Under the pieces are notes generated by a model, which saw only the letters and a program-made list of their open reading frames with translations, did no database searches and was not told where the DNA came from. DNA of 41,305 nucleotides from Bacteroidota bacterium (lineage in GTDB: Bacteria; Bacteroidota; Bacteroidia; Chitinophagales; Chitinophagaceae), in the NCBI GenBank assembly GCA_029561305.1, contig JAKQJG010000168.1:1-41305 (forward strand), written 5' to 3'. Numbering within the stretch: the stretch's first letter is position 1; the number at the start of each line of letters is the position of its first letter. The translations under genes were made by a program, and so were the position numbers. Below, one piece after another: positions 34,561 to 40,827 of this stretch.

Positions 34561-34635
34561 TGTTTATTGTTTAAATATGTGTTTAAAATGGTTGAAGTTT
34601 TAAGTCATTAAACCAATGGACCTATAATTTTTTAG

Positions 34636-34707
<72 letters not shown>

Positions 34708-34723
34708 GTTTAGACTATCGTAG

Positions 34724-34741
34724 ACTCAGAACTCTGAGTCA
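34724..34741. repeat. 7-bp hairpin GACTCAG-N4-CTGAGTC
   Basis: A perfect inverted repeat with a 4-nt loop between tRNA-Thr(GGT) and the tRNA pseudogene. It may be a processing signal of the polycistronic tRNA transcript. Confidence 0.5.
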
Positions 34742-34765
34742 ACTTAATCAATATTTTAAAGAACT

Positions 34766-34829
34766 GTGAGAATTGAACTCACAACCTTCCCGATTAACAT
34801 CGGGATGCTCTGCCCTGAGCTGCAACAGC
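34766..34829 (-). pseudogene. tRNA-Thr(GGT)-derived pseudogene with palindromic anticodon arm
   Basis: On the minus strand the copy keeps the GCTGTTG 5' acceptor, a D-arm GCTC/GAGC and a T-arm GTGAG-TTCAATT-CTCAC almost identical to the adjacent tRNA-Thr(GGT). The 3' acceptor strand is lost (it reads AGTTCTT rather than CAACAGC). The anticodon arm is replaced by TCCCGAT-GTTA-ATCGGGA, which would give a 6- or 8-nt loop, not 7. It cannot be a working tRNA. The block 34785-34814 is shared with the other pseudogene at 35201-35231. Confidence 0.8.
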
Positions 34830-34839
34830 TTGAATAACC

Positions 34840-34860
34840 ATCCGCCGTTGCAGGCAGGAT
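34840..34860. repeat. Hairpin ATCCGCC/GGCAGGAT
   Basis: A 7-bp stem with a bulged A and a 6-nt loop between pseudogene and tRNA-Gly, followed by TTTTT on the + strand, where no gene ends. Likely a dispersed small repeat. Confidence 0.45.
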
Positions 34861-34870
34861 TTTTACAAAG

Positions 34871-34943
34871 AGCGGAAGACCGGGCTCGAACCGGCCACCT
34901 GAAGCTTGGAAGGCTACCGCTCTACCAAATGAGCTACTTCCGC
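34871..34943 (-). tRNA. trnG: tRNA-Gly (anticodon TCC)
   Basis: 73 nt. Acceptor GCGGAAG/CTTCCGC, D-arm GCTC/GAGC, anticodon loop CTTCCAA (TCC), one T-T mismatch in the anticodon stem, T-arm GCCGG-TTCGAGC-CCGGT, discriminator T. Confidence 0.93.
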
Positions 34944-34944
34944 T

Positions 34945-35055
34945 AATTAATTTGACGATTTGATAATTAGTCAATTTGATAATTAAGAAACCTCAAAACC
35001 TAAAAAGAACTTTTCAATCATCCAATTACCAAATCAGGTAATGATCAAATTGATT
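34945..35055. repeat. AATTTGA-type inverted intergenic repeat (tRNA-Gly - tRNA-Tyr)
   Basis: The left part has AATTTGA/ATTTGATAATTA words; the right part has their inverse (CCAATTACCAAATCAGG, ATCAAATTGA). The region is the whole spacer between two tRNAs and resembles 33124-33193. Confidence 0.6.
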
Positions 35056-35057
35056 CG

Positions 35058-35139
35058 TGGGCAGTGGTGGATTCGAACCACCGAAGTCGTAGACAGCGGA
35101 TTTACAGTCCGCCCCATTTGGCCGCTCTGGAAACTGCCC
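35058..35139 (-). tRNA. trnY: tRNA-Tyr (anticodon GTA)
   Basis: 82 nt class II tRNA. Acceptor GGGCAGT/ACTGCCC, anticodon stem GCGGA/TCCGC with loop CTGTAAA (GTA), long variable arm, T-arm with GGTTCGAATCC, discriminator A. Confidence 0.95.
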
Positions 35140-35173
35140 AAGGCAAAATGGCTTTACTAAAATGAACTATTTG

Positions 35174-35231
35174 AGCCGAAGACTGGAGTCGAACCAGCGA
35201 CCTTCCCGATTATACATCGGGATGCTCTGCC
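35174..35231 (-). pseudogene. tRNA-Thr(TGT)-derived pseudogene, 5' half lost, palindromic anticodon arm
   Basis: The 3' half (T-arm and acceptor, 35172-35202) is identical to the functional tRNA-Thr(TGT) 96 bp away, and the similarity continues into the spacer (35152-35171), showing a tandem duplication. The anticodon arm is TCCCGAT-GTATA-ATCGGGA on the minus strand, and the D-arm and 5' acceptor are eroded. The block 35201-35231 differs from the block in the other pseudogene only by one inserted base. Confidence 0.8.
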
Positions 35232-35268
35232 TTTCTCCTGATTTCAACTTTACTAAAAGAACTAAATG

Positions 35269-35341
35269 AGCCGAAGACTGGAGTCGAACCAGCGACCTAC
35301 TGATTACAAATCAGTTGCTCTACCAACTGAGCTACTTCGGC
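35269..35341 (-). tRNA. trnT: tRNA-Thr (anticodon TGT)
   Basis: 73 nt. Acceptor GCCGAAG/CTTCGGC, D-arm GCTC/GAGC, anticodon stem ACTGA/TCAGT with loop TTTGTAA (TGT), T-arm GCTGG-TTCGACT-CCAGT, discriminator T. First gene of the operon. Confidence 0.95.
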
Positions 35342-35407
35342 AATTTTTATGTAAAGAACTTTATTAAAAACGGCACATATTTGTATACCCCGTTTTTTTT
35401 TGGAAGG

Positions 35408-35437
35408 CAAAGGTAACGGAAAACGTTTAATATCAAA
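35408..35437 (-). promoter_or_regulatory. Promoter of the tRNA-tuf-secE-nusG operon (TTTG-N18-TACCTTTG)
   Basis: On the minus strand TTTG (35434-35437) and TACCTTTG (35408-35415) are 18 bp apart, matching the housekeeping consensus. Transcription would start ~60 nt before tRNA-Thr(TGT). Confidence 0.75.
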
Positions 35438-35500
35438 ATTTTGAAAAAGATTTTTTTAAACTTTAGAAAACAAAGTTTGTGGGTAACTATTTCATAAATT

Positions 35501-35530
35501 AAAAATCCCCCGTTTTTCCGGGGGATTTTT
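35501..35530. terminator. Bidirectional terminator after hpf
   Basis: A 12-bp perfect stem, AAAAATCCCCCG with its complement, around a 6-nt loop, with T runs on both strands. It lies 3 bp past the hpf stop and separates hpf from the tRNA operon promoter. Confidence 0.88.
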
Positions 35531-35533
35531 AGT

Positions 35534-35833
35534 TTATGCTGCAAGCTTTTCTTTCTTTCGTTTTATCTGTATAATAACAGAATTGAGGGCCTCATCAAAA
35601 CTTTCTTCAAATGATTTGGAAGAATGTTTTACAAAAAAATCGTAGCGGGGAATATGCACCTTAATTTCTGCGATCTTGTCTTTAATGTTGTGTACCACAT
35701 TGTCTAGTTTCAAATACACATCTACTTTGGTTATACGGTCGTGAAACTGCGTTAGTTTAGCAAGTTTTTTCTCTACATAGGTTACGAGTTTTTCATCCGC
35801 ATCAAAATGCACTGTTTGAATGTTTACGTTCAT
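35534..35833 (-). CDS. hpf: Ribosome hibernation-promoting factor / RaiA family, short form
   Basis: A 99-aa ribosome-associated protein that binds the small subunit near the decoding site and blocks translation in stationary phase. The S30EA fold is visible: VNIQTVHFDADEKLVTYVEKKLAKL, a central KVDVYLKLDN strand, IAEIKVHIPRYDFFVKHSS, and a helix SFEESFDEALNSVIIQIKRKKEKL. The long-form C-terminal dimerisation domain is absent. It is next to the translation operon and follows xerC on the same strand, an order common in Bacteroidota. It has a terminator immediately after it. Confidence 0.93.
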   Translation of the reverse strand: MNVNIQTVHFDADEKLVTYVEKKLAKLTQFHDRITKVDVYLKLDNVVHNIKDKIAEIKVHIPRYDFFVKHSSKSFEESFDEALNSVIIQIKRKKEKLAA

Positions 35834-36016
35834 AGCAATCTAATTTTTAAAAAGTGAACAATAAATAGTTGGGTAAATAATTACATCATAGGCGATAAAA
35901 AATTAAGCGGCTTTGGCAAGAGGTTTCATAGTTCAAGGTAGTAAATACGGATTTTAAATCCAAAATTTATTTAAGTTAAACAGTCAAAAAGTAAAATTAT
36001 TGTACGAATGGAAAAA

Positions 36017-36925
36017 TTAAGCCTTGGGATGTGCTTTCTTATAAATATCCTTTAACTTTTCAATGGTATTATGGGTATATACCTGTGTTGCAGCAAGACT
36101 GCTATGGCCCAATAATTCTTTTACTGCATTGATATCGGCCCCGTTATTCATTAGGTGTGTGGCAAATGTGTGGCGCATTACATGCGGGCTTCTCTTTTCT
36201 ATGGTGGTAACATCCTTGGCAGAAAGATATTTTTTTACCACACTATACACATACCGGGGATACAGTTTCTTCCCTTTATCGTTTACCAGTACGTATTCGC
36301 TGTCAAAGTTTGAAAAATCCTTTCGCTTATCCTGCATGTATTGAATGGCCTGGTCCATGAGTTCGCTGCTTACAGGTATTACTCTTTCTTTATTTCCTTT
36401 ACCCAGCACTTTTATTTGCCTGTTGCCCGGGTCAACCTGCGATTCTTTCAGCGAAACCAGTTCTGCCTGCCGCATACCAGTATTATAAAATAATTGCATG
36501 ACCAGGTTTTCGGTCCTCCCCTTCCAGTTGTCTTCAAAGGTTACATATTTAAAAAGGGTTTCTGTTCCCTTTTCATCCACGTACTGAGGCAGTCTTTTTT
36601 TGTTTTTGGGTGAAATGATCGTAGTCATTGGACTGAGCGTGATCTTACCTTCCTTTAACTGAAATTTAAAAAAAGACTTGAGAGCAGATATCTTACGGTT
36701 GATGGATCTTGATTCCATCCCTTTTTCTTTTAAACCCGCCAGCCAGCTACGGATTAAGGAAGCAGAAATTTCACTAAGCTGCATTTCGCCAAACTGGCTA
36801 AACAAAAAATCAAAGAAGGAAGTGAGGTCGTTTTGATACGAAATAACCGTATGCCGGGAGTATCTCTTTTGAAATTTGAGATAATCTAAAAATGACTGGA
36901 TAACATGGGGGTAAGCTACAGGCAT
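36017..36925 (-). CDS. xerC: Tyrosine recombinase XerC
   Basis: A 302-aa site-specific recombinase for chromosome-dimer resolution at dif. The N-terminal SAM-like core-binding domain (IQSFLDYLKFQKRYSRHT) precedes the catalytic domain. Catalytic residues are complete: Arg152 (TGMRQAEL), Lys176 (GKGNKER), His248 and Arg251 (HVMRHTFATH), His274 (LLGHSS) and nucleophile Tyr283 (VYTH). Length is normal, so this is the housekeeping enzyme, not a phage integrase. Its ATG follows directly a T7 run of a hairpin that ends the rpsU transcript, leaving no room for a promoter. Confidence 0.93.
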   Translation of the reverse strand: MPVAYPHVIQSFLDYLKFQKRYSRHTVISYQNDLTSFFDFLFSQFGEMQLSEISASLIRSWLAGLKEKGMESRSINRKISALKSFFKFQLKEGKITLSPMTTIISPKNKKRLPQYVDEKGTETLFKYVTFEDNWKGRTENLVMQLFYNTGMRQAELVSLKESQVDPGNRQIKVLGKGNKERVIPVSSELMDQAIQYMQDKRKDFSNFDSEYVLVNDKGKKLYPRYVYSVVKKYLSAKDVTTIEKRSPHVMRHTFATHLMNNGADINAVKELLGHSSLAATQVYTHNTIEKLKDIYKKAHPKA

Positions 36926-36968
36926 AAAAAAACTGATAACCGAAATTACAGTATCCGGTTATCAGTTT
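36926..36968 (-). terminator. Hairpin with U7 tail between rpsU and xerC
   Basis: A 13-bp perfect stem (36930-36942 with 36956-36968) with a 13-nt loop; on the minus strand seven T follow (36926-36932, overlapping the stem's last A-T pairs) and the xerC ATG comes at once. It has the form of an intrinsic terminator for rpsU, or an attenuator for xerC. Confidence 0.8.
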
Positions 36969-36992
36969 GAATATTATTAAGACAATTCTTTC

Positions 36993-37190
36993 TTATACGT
37001 CTATCTTACCGCTGGCAATGCTTTGCTTATAAACAGCTTTCAGCACTTCGGTACGGCGCCTTACAGAAGGTTTGGTAAAGGCTTGCCTTGACCTGAGTTG
37101 GAGCAATACCTTGCTCTTCTCAAACTTCTTCTTGTACTTTTTAAGCGCTTTGTCGATGTTTTCGCAGTCTTTAGAATCAATGATTAACAT
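36993..37190 (-). CDS. rpsU: Small ribosomal subunit protein bS21
   Basis: A 65-aa protein, MLIIDSKDCENIDKALKKYK through RSRQAFTKPSVRRRTEVLKA, matching bS21. Longer in-frame starts are rejected because the ATG at 37190 has a perfect Shine-Dalgarno. In Bacteroidota ribosomes bS21, with bS18 and bS6, hides the anti-Shine-Dalgarno of 16S rRNA; ribosomes lacking bS21 then favour Shine-Dalgarno mRNAs, including rpsU, so the protein controls its own level. This gene fits that scheme. Confidence 0.95.
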   Translation of the reverse strand: MLIIDSKDCENIDKALKKYKKKFEKSKVLLQLRSRQAFTKPSVRRRTEVLKAVYKQSIASGKIDV

Positions 37191-37197
37191 ATTATAT

Positions 37198-37206
37198 ACC
37201 TCCTTT
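37198..37206 (-). promoter_or_regulatory. Perfect Shine-Dalgarno of rpsU
   Basis: On the minus strand AAAGGAGGT, a 9-nt match to the 16S 3' end, lies 7 nt before the ATG. Upstream of the other genes I checked (tuf, hpf, secE, glnS) there is no such motif. It fixes the rpsU start and is the likely target of bS21 autoregulation. Confidence 0.9.
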
Positions 37207-37226
37207 GGCAGATTTTTTAAGAGGCG

Positions 37227-37258
37227 CAAAGATAGGAGCTGATTAAATATCAAGCAAG
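37227..37258 (-). promoter_or_regulatory. Promoter of rpsU (TTG-N20-TATCTTTG)
   Basis: TATCTTTG (37227-37234) on the minus strand matches TAnnTTTG; a TTG lies 20 bp upstream (37255-37257). The leader is ~30 nt and holds the Shine-Dalgarno. Confidence 0.7.
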
Positions 37259-37381
37259 TTTTTTTTAAATATTTCCAATTGTGCTTAAAAGCAGGGCTTA
37301 TTGCACCCTGCACCAACCTACGATTAGCGCAACCTAATGGCCTGATTTGGAATTTGATGTCCAGTATTTGATATTTGACAA

Positions 37382-37972
37382 ATGTTTACAGGCATTATAG
37401 AAACCACGGGTTTCATACATAAGATCATCCTTTCCGGTACCAACAGAACTTTCTGTGTAAAATCCCCCATATCCCAAGAATTGAAAGTAGATCAGAGTGT
37501 TTCACACAATGGCGTGTGCCTTACGGTGGAAGCAATAAATGATGGTATGCACCAATTGACCGCTATTGAAGAAACCCTGGCAAAAACAAACCTGGGCGAC
37601 TGGCAAGAGGGCGATACGGTGAATATTGAACGCTGCCTGCAAATGAATGGCCGCTTAGACGGGCATATTGTGCAGGGCCATGTAGATACCACCGGAACCT
37701 GCACCGTTGCCATAGAAAAAAATGGTAGTTGGGAATACAGTTTTGAGATAGATAAAAAATTCGCAAGTCTTATCATTGAAAAAGGCTCCATCAGCCTGAA
37801 TGGCATCAGCCTTACCATATTTAATGTAAAAGAAGACGGTTTTACCGTTGCGATCATCCCTTACACGTATACCCATACCAATATGCAGTTTTTAAAAGCT
37901 GGTGACAAAGTGAATATTGAATTTGATATGATCGGGAAGTATGTGAACAGGATGGAAAGTTTGAAAAAATAG
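37382..37972 (+). CDS. ribE: Riboflavin synthase, alpha subunit
   Basis: A 196-aa enzyme that dismutates two 6,7-dimethyl-8-ribityllumazine to riboflavin. Two lumazine-binding repeats are present: the first starts MFTGIIET with SVSHNGVCLTVEAI, the second has GRLDGHIVQGHVDTTG and KGSISLNGISLTI. The C-terminus ends with an amphipathic helix for trimer formation (MIGKYVNRMES). It is divergent from rpsU. No FMN riboswitch is visible in the 191-bp gap, and other rib genes are not adjacent. Confidence 0.95.
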   Translation: MFTGIIETTGFIHKIILSGTNRTFCVKSPISQELKVDQSVSHNGVCLTVEAINDGMHQLTAIEETLAKTNLGDWQEGDTVNIERCLQMNGRLDGHIVQGHVDTTGTCTVAIEKNGSWEYSFEIDKKFASLIIEKGSISLNGISLTIFNVKEDGFTVAIIPYTYTHTNMQFLKAGDKVNIEFDMIGKYVNRMESLKK

Positions 37973-37990
37973 GTATTTCAATCATCTCCA

Positions 37991-38650
37991 ATGAGAAAGA
38001 TACTCATGTTTATCTCTGTTACTCCAGTTTTGATTGCATGCTTCACAGCCAAAAATATAATAAGGGGCATCAACTTCCGTGAGAATTTAAGCAGTAAATA
38101 TGATGCCAGGGCTCACAAATTAACAAAAGGGAAATTTTATCCCTATTATAAAGATTAAACTGTTTTTGTACCCGATAAAGTCATGACCTGCGAAGAGTTT
38201 TAAACGGACACTTCTGGATACACATTTCCGGTTTCAGAAATGAGGATGGAGATTAAATATGTTTACTACATATGTAAAAAAAATCAGCAGGATTGCATAA
38301 GGTAGGAAAATATAACGGATACTGCGGGCGAAAAAATGAATAAAGACTCTATAATACACAAGTATGGTCTACGTACATCCGGGTTTCTGAAAGCGGGGAA
38401 ATTCACGCTCGTTAGCACCGATTTGCTTGCAGAGGAAACGGTTTTAAAAAAATATACACGTATTCAAAAAGAATATTTTACAGATTGTGACTCTATCTAT
38501 TGTTACTTTTCAAAAAAACTAAATACTATACCCTTTTCTTACAGTAGAGAGTTAGACAGTATCACTGGTTTAAAGCTTTTTAAAAGAGAAGTCGTCTATG
38601 ATGAATTGTATAGAAAAGTGTCCGAAGACAGTATCAAAATACCCGTGTAA
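37991..38650 (+). pseudogene. Lipoprotein-like pseudogene with three in-frame stops
   Basis: One frame runs from the ATG at 37991 to the stop at 38648-38650, 220 codons, interrupted only by TAA at 38156, TAA at 38201 and TAG at 38303, without any frameshift. It begins with a lipoprotein signal (ISVTPVLIACFTAKN, Cys in an LIAC box). Its parts read as normal protein between stops, for example FPVSEMRMEIKYVYYICKK and HKYGLRTSGFLKAGKFTLV. The intact parts are 55 codons at the start and about 104 codons from the ATG at 38336. I do not recognise the family. A recently inactivated lipoprotein gene is the simplest reading. Confidence 0.6.
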
Positions 38651-38743
38651 TGACAGAAGAAATGAATGAAATAAATGTTGACAACAAGGATTTAATTATA
38701 GCCCTGTGTAAAAGATTTGAACAGGATACAGCAAAGTAAATTG
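38651..38743. other. Short gap with a 29-codon frame
   Basis: An ATG at 38650 that overlaps the previous stop opens 29 codons (ending at 38739), converging on cyanophycinase. It may be the next piece of the decayed gene or chance; no feature supports it as a gene. Confidence 0.3.
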
Positions 38744-39640
38744 TTACTCTACATGCACCTGCTTCTTAATAACTGCCCCCTCACTCGCCTCCGGTAAAAA
38801 CTGTCTTTCTTTTACCAAATAACCGTTACCCTTTTCGCAGATATGCACCCGTAAATTATCAATACTGTAAGGGTTACCATCTGGTATATCGGCGATATTA
38901 CTATAGCGGATATCGTGCCCGTCAACTATGATCACACAACCACTGCCGATGGCTTCCATTTTATTGCCTTCGGTGATCAGCATACCAGTATCTTCTCCCA
39001 GGCCGATACCAATGCAAGATGGATTGGTAGCTACAGCCTGCGCCAGCCTCGTAAACCTGCCACGCTTTTCAAAATGGCTGTCAATGATCACATCATCAAT
39101 GCAACCAAGACCCGTGGTTATTTTTACTTCTCCCTTTAAATGTGCCCTGGAAGCATTGCCTTCATAGATCATGGTATTACTCATAGCCATGGCGCCTGCA
39201 CTGGTGCCGGCAATGGTAAAACTTTCTTCTTTTTGATAACGGTCGAGCAAAATGGCCAGGAATTTTGTACCGCCAAAGGTAGAAGACAAACGCAACTGGT
39301 TGCCCCCGCTGAACATCACCGTATCGCAGTTTTTTATCCTTTCCAGGTATTCCTCATTTTGTGCATCGCTGCGGTTGCGGATATGCATCACATTAATATC
39401 GATACAACCTATTTTTCCAAATGCATTGATATAATTCTCCCCAACTTCATATGGTATCATGGAAGCCGTTGTTACCACTTCAATTTTAGCTGCAGGTCCA
39501 CCGCTTTCTTTTACAATACGGTTAAGGATGCCCAGTTCAAAAAAGTTGAGGTTGTTGCGGTTAATTTCTCCTTTTTCAAGATCGGTGCCCTTGTCTTCTG
39601 CACCACCAATAGCAATTAATTTCCCTTTGGGTAAGTTCAT
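38744..39640 (-). CDS. cphB: Cyanophycinase
   Basis: A 298-aa serine hydrolase of the S51 class that cleaves the beta-Asp-Arg polymer cyanophycin into dipeptides. The nucleophile elbow is AGTSAGAMAMS (Ser147), with FSGGNQ at 110-115 as the oxyanion region and a LGCIDDVIIDSHFEKRGR segment that supplies His and Arg of the active site. GLGEDTGMLI and a terminal VKERQFLPEA also match the family. No signal peptide, so cytosolic. cphA and isoaspartyl dipeptidase genes, its usual partners, are not in the window. It converges on the decayed lipoprotein locus. Confidence 0.92.
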   Translation of the reverse strand: MNLPKGKLIAIGGAEDKGTDLEKGEINRNNLNFFELGILNRIVKESGGPAAKIEVVTTASMIPYEVGENYINAFGKIGCIDINVMHIRNRSDAQNEEYLERIKNCDTVMFSGGNQLRLSSTFGGTKFLAILLDRYQKEESFTIAGTSAGAMAMSNTMIYEGNASRAHLKGEVKITTGLGCIDDVIIDSHFEKRGRFTRLAQAVATNPSCIGIGLGEDTGMLITEGNKMEAIGSGCVIIVDGHDIRYSNIADIPDGNPYSIDNLRVHICEKGNGYLVKERQFLPEASEGAVIKKQVHVE

Positions 39641-39716
39641 GTTGCCTTTTTACTGATTAACGCAAAAATAGGGGAAATCGTGTTTGCGTATAACCAATAC
39701 AGGCCTACCTATAGCA

Positions 39717-40817
39717 TTACTGGCAATATACTGCAGCTGCATTTATCCTCACATAACCTCCTGCTCCGGGCTGCAGCAATACACCAGGCTGCAGTGTTGT
39801 TCTTCTGCTGGCAAAATTAACCCGGGCCGAAAGCAATGCTGTAAACCCGGCAGGACTGACCATTATTGAAGTACGGGCGGCATAATTAATATTCCCAACA
39901 GTATAATTGTACACCCCGGAAAGTACAATACTGTTTTCCATTATCCTGGCTTCGTGATCATCCAATACAAACTCACGGGCACGGCCACCCTGGCCATTGG
40001 TTAGATTATCCCTGCAGGCCCTTCGGCCATAACTCATGATATTAGCAGGTTCAAATTGTATTACTGCATCACATTCATCCCTTAAGGTACCAGCGGTATA
40101 ATTACAATCTGAATTAAAAGCATCGCTGCCAACATCCCTGTCTGCCTTTGTATCACACAAAAGATCGCCATCAGCATCACAATCATAACAGGAAGAAGCA
40201 GCATTTCTTGTGACGTTTTCTTCTCCCCTTGCGTCTTCAAAAGTATGCAGCAGTCCAAAGCAATGACCCATTTCATGTGCCATGGTACTTAGGTTCTCTG
40301 TACTTGACACTGCTGTGGAAACGAGAGACAAATAATGATTGGGTATTGCGTAAGCTGTTCCATTCAGTGTGCCTTCATCAGACCGCAGGGTTTTATGAAT
40401 AAAAATATTCATACAGCTGCTGAAAACATACCCTTGCAGTGCATCCATATCGTCAGTATTGTCCTTGTCCATTTGGTTTAACAGCGTATTGCGGGTAACC
40501 TCGTAACCAGCAAGAATAAAACAAATATTATGTGGTGCATAAAAATTTTGCATATTACTAAACTGACGCAATACATCCGCCTCCGTTGCAGCAGGATTAC
40601 TGCCATTATCATCTGCAAAAACCCGGATAAAAACCTTCAATGGATAGGGTGAAGTATATAACACACTTCTCTGGGCAGTCCGGGCTTTTTTAGCTGCGGT
40701 AACAGCCAGCTCCTGCCCGGGTTTAATGGGCGTTGAACATTCTTTGTGAACCTGTACTTGTGCAAACGGTCTAACCCATTCAAAGAACAGCAGTAAAAAA
40801 AATAGTGTTTTAATCAT
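39717..40817 (-). CDS. Secreted M43-family (pappalysin-like) zinc metallopeptidase with coathanger-like C-terminus
   Basis: A 366-aa exported protease. The signal peptide is IKTLFFLLLFFEWVRPFAQ. The zinc site HEMGHCFGLLH (181-191) follows HExxHxxGxxH, and the Met-turn is NIMSYG near residue 270, as in the pappalysin/M43 group. Four Cys around 206-250 (CYDCDADGDLLCDT) probably make disulfides and a calcium loop (DCDADGDLLCD). The last ~70 residues (NYAARTSIMV to VRINAAAVYC) carry LQPGVLLQPGAG, similar to the Bacteroidota coathanger stack that occurs as a C-terminal domain of secreted enzymes. Its start lies 10 bp past the upstream M23 gene stop, so they are one operon. Confidence 0.88.
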   Translation of the reverse strand: MIKTLFFLLLFFEWVRPFAQVQVHKECSTPIKPGQELAVTAAKKARTAQRSVLYTSPYPLKVFIRVFADDNGSNPAATEADVLRQFSNMQNFYAPHNICFILAGYEVTRNTLLNQMDKDNTDDMDALQGYVFSSCMNIFIHKTLRSDEGTLNGTAYAIPNHYLSLVSTAVSSTENLSTMAHEMGHCFGLLHTFEDARGEENVTRNAASSCYDCDADGDLLCDTKADRDVGSDAFNSDCNYTAGTLRDECDAVIQFEPANIMSYGRRACRDNLTNGQGGRAREFVLDDHEARIMENSIVLSGVYNYTVGNINYAARTSIMVSPAGFTALLSARVNFASRRTTLQPGVLLQPGAGGYVRINAAAVYCQ

Positions 40818-40827
40818 GGTGATATTA

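Noticed and set aside
34766..34829. Possible functional tRNA-Asn (GTT) from the loop sequence
   Set aside because: The 3' acceptor strand does not pair with GCTGTTG and the anticodon loop would be 6 or 8 nt.
35174..35231. Possible tRNA reading GTA or TAT
   Set aside because: 5' acceptor and D-arm are missing, and position 33 would be G rather than U.
37191..37381. FMN riboswitch upstream of ribE
   Set aside because: No conserved RFN-element sequence can be seen in the 191-bp region.
38650..38739. 29-codon frame overlapping the preceding stop by 1 bp
   Set aside because: Too short and without features; reported only as gap content.
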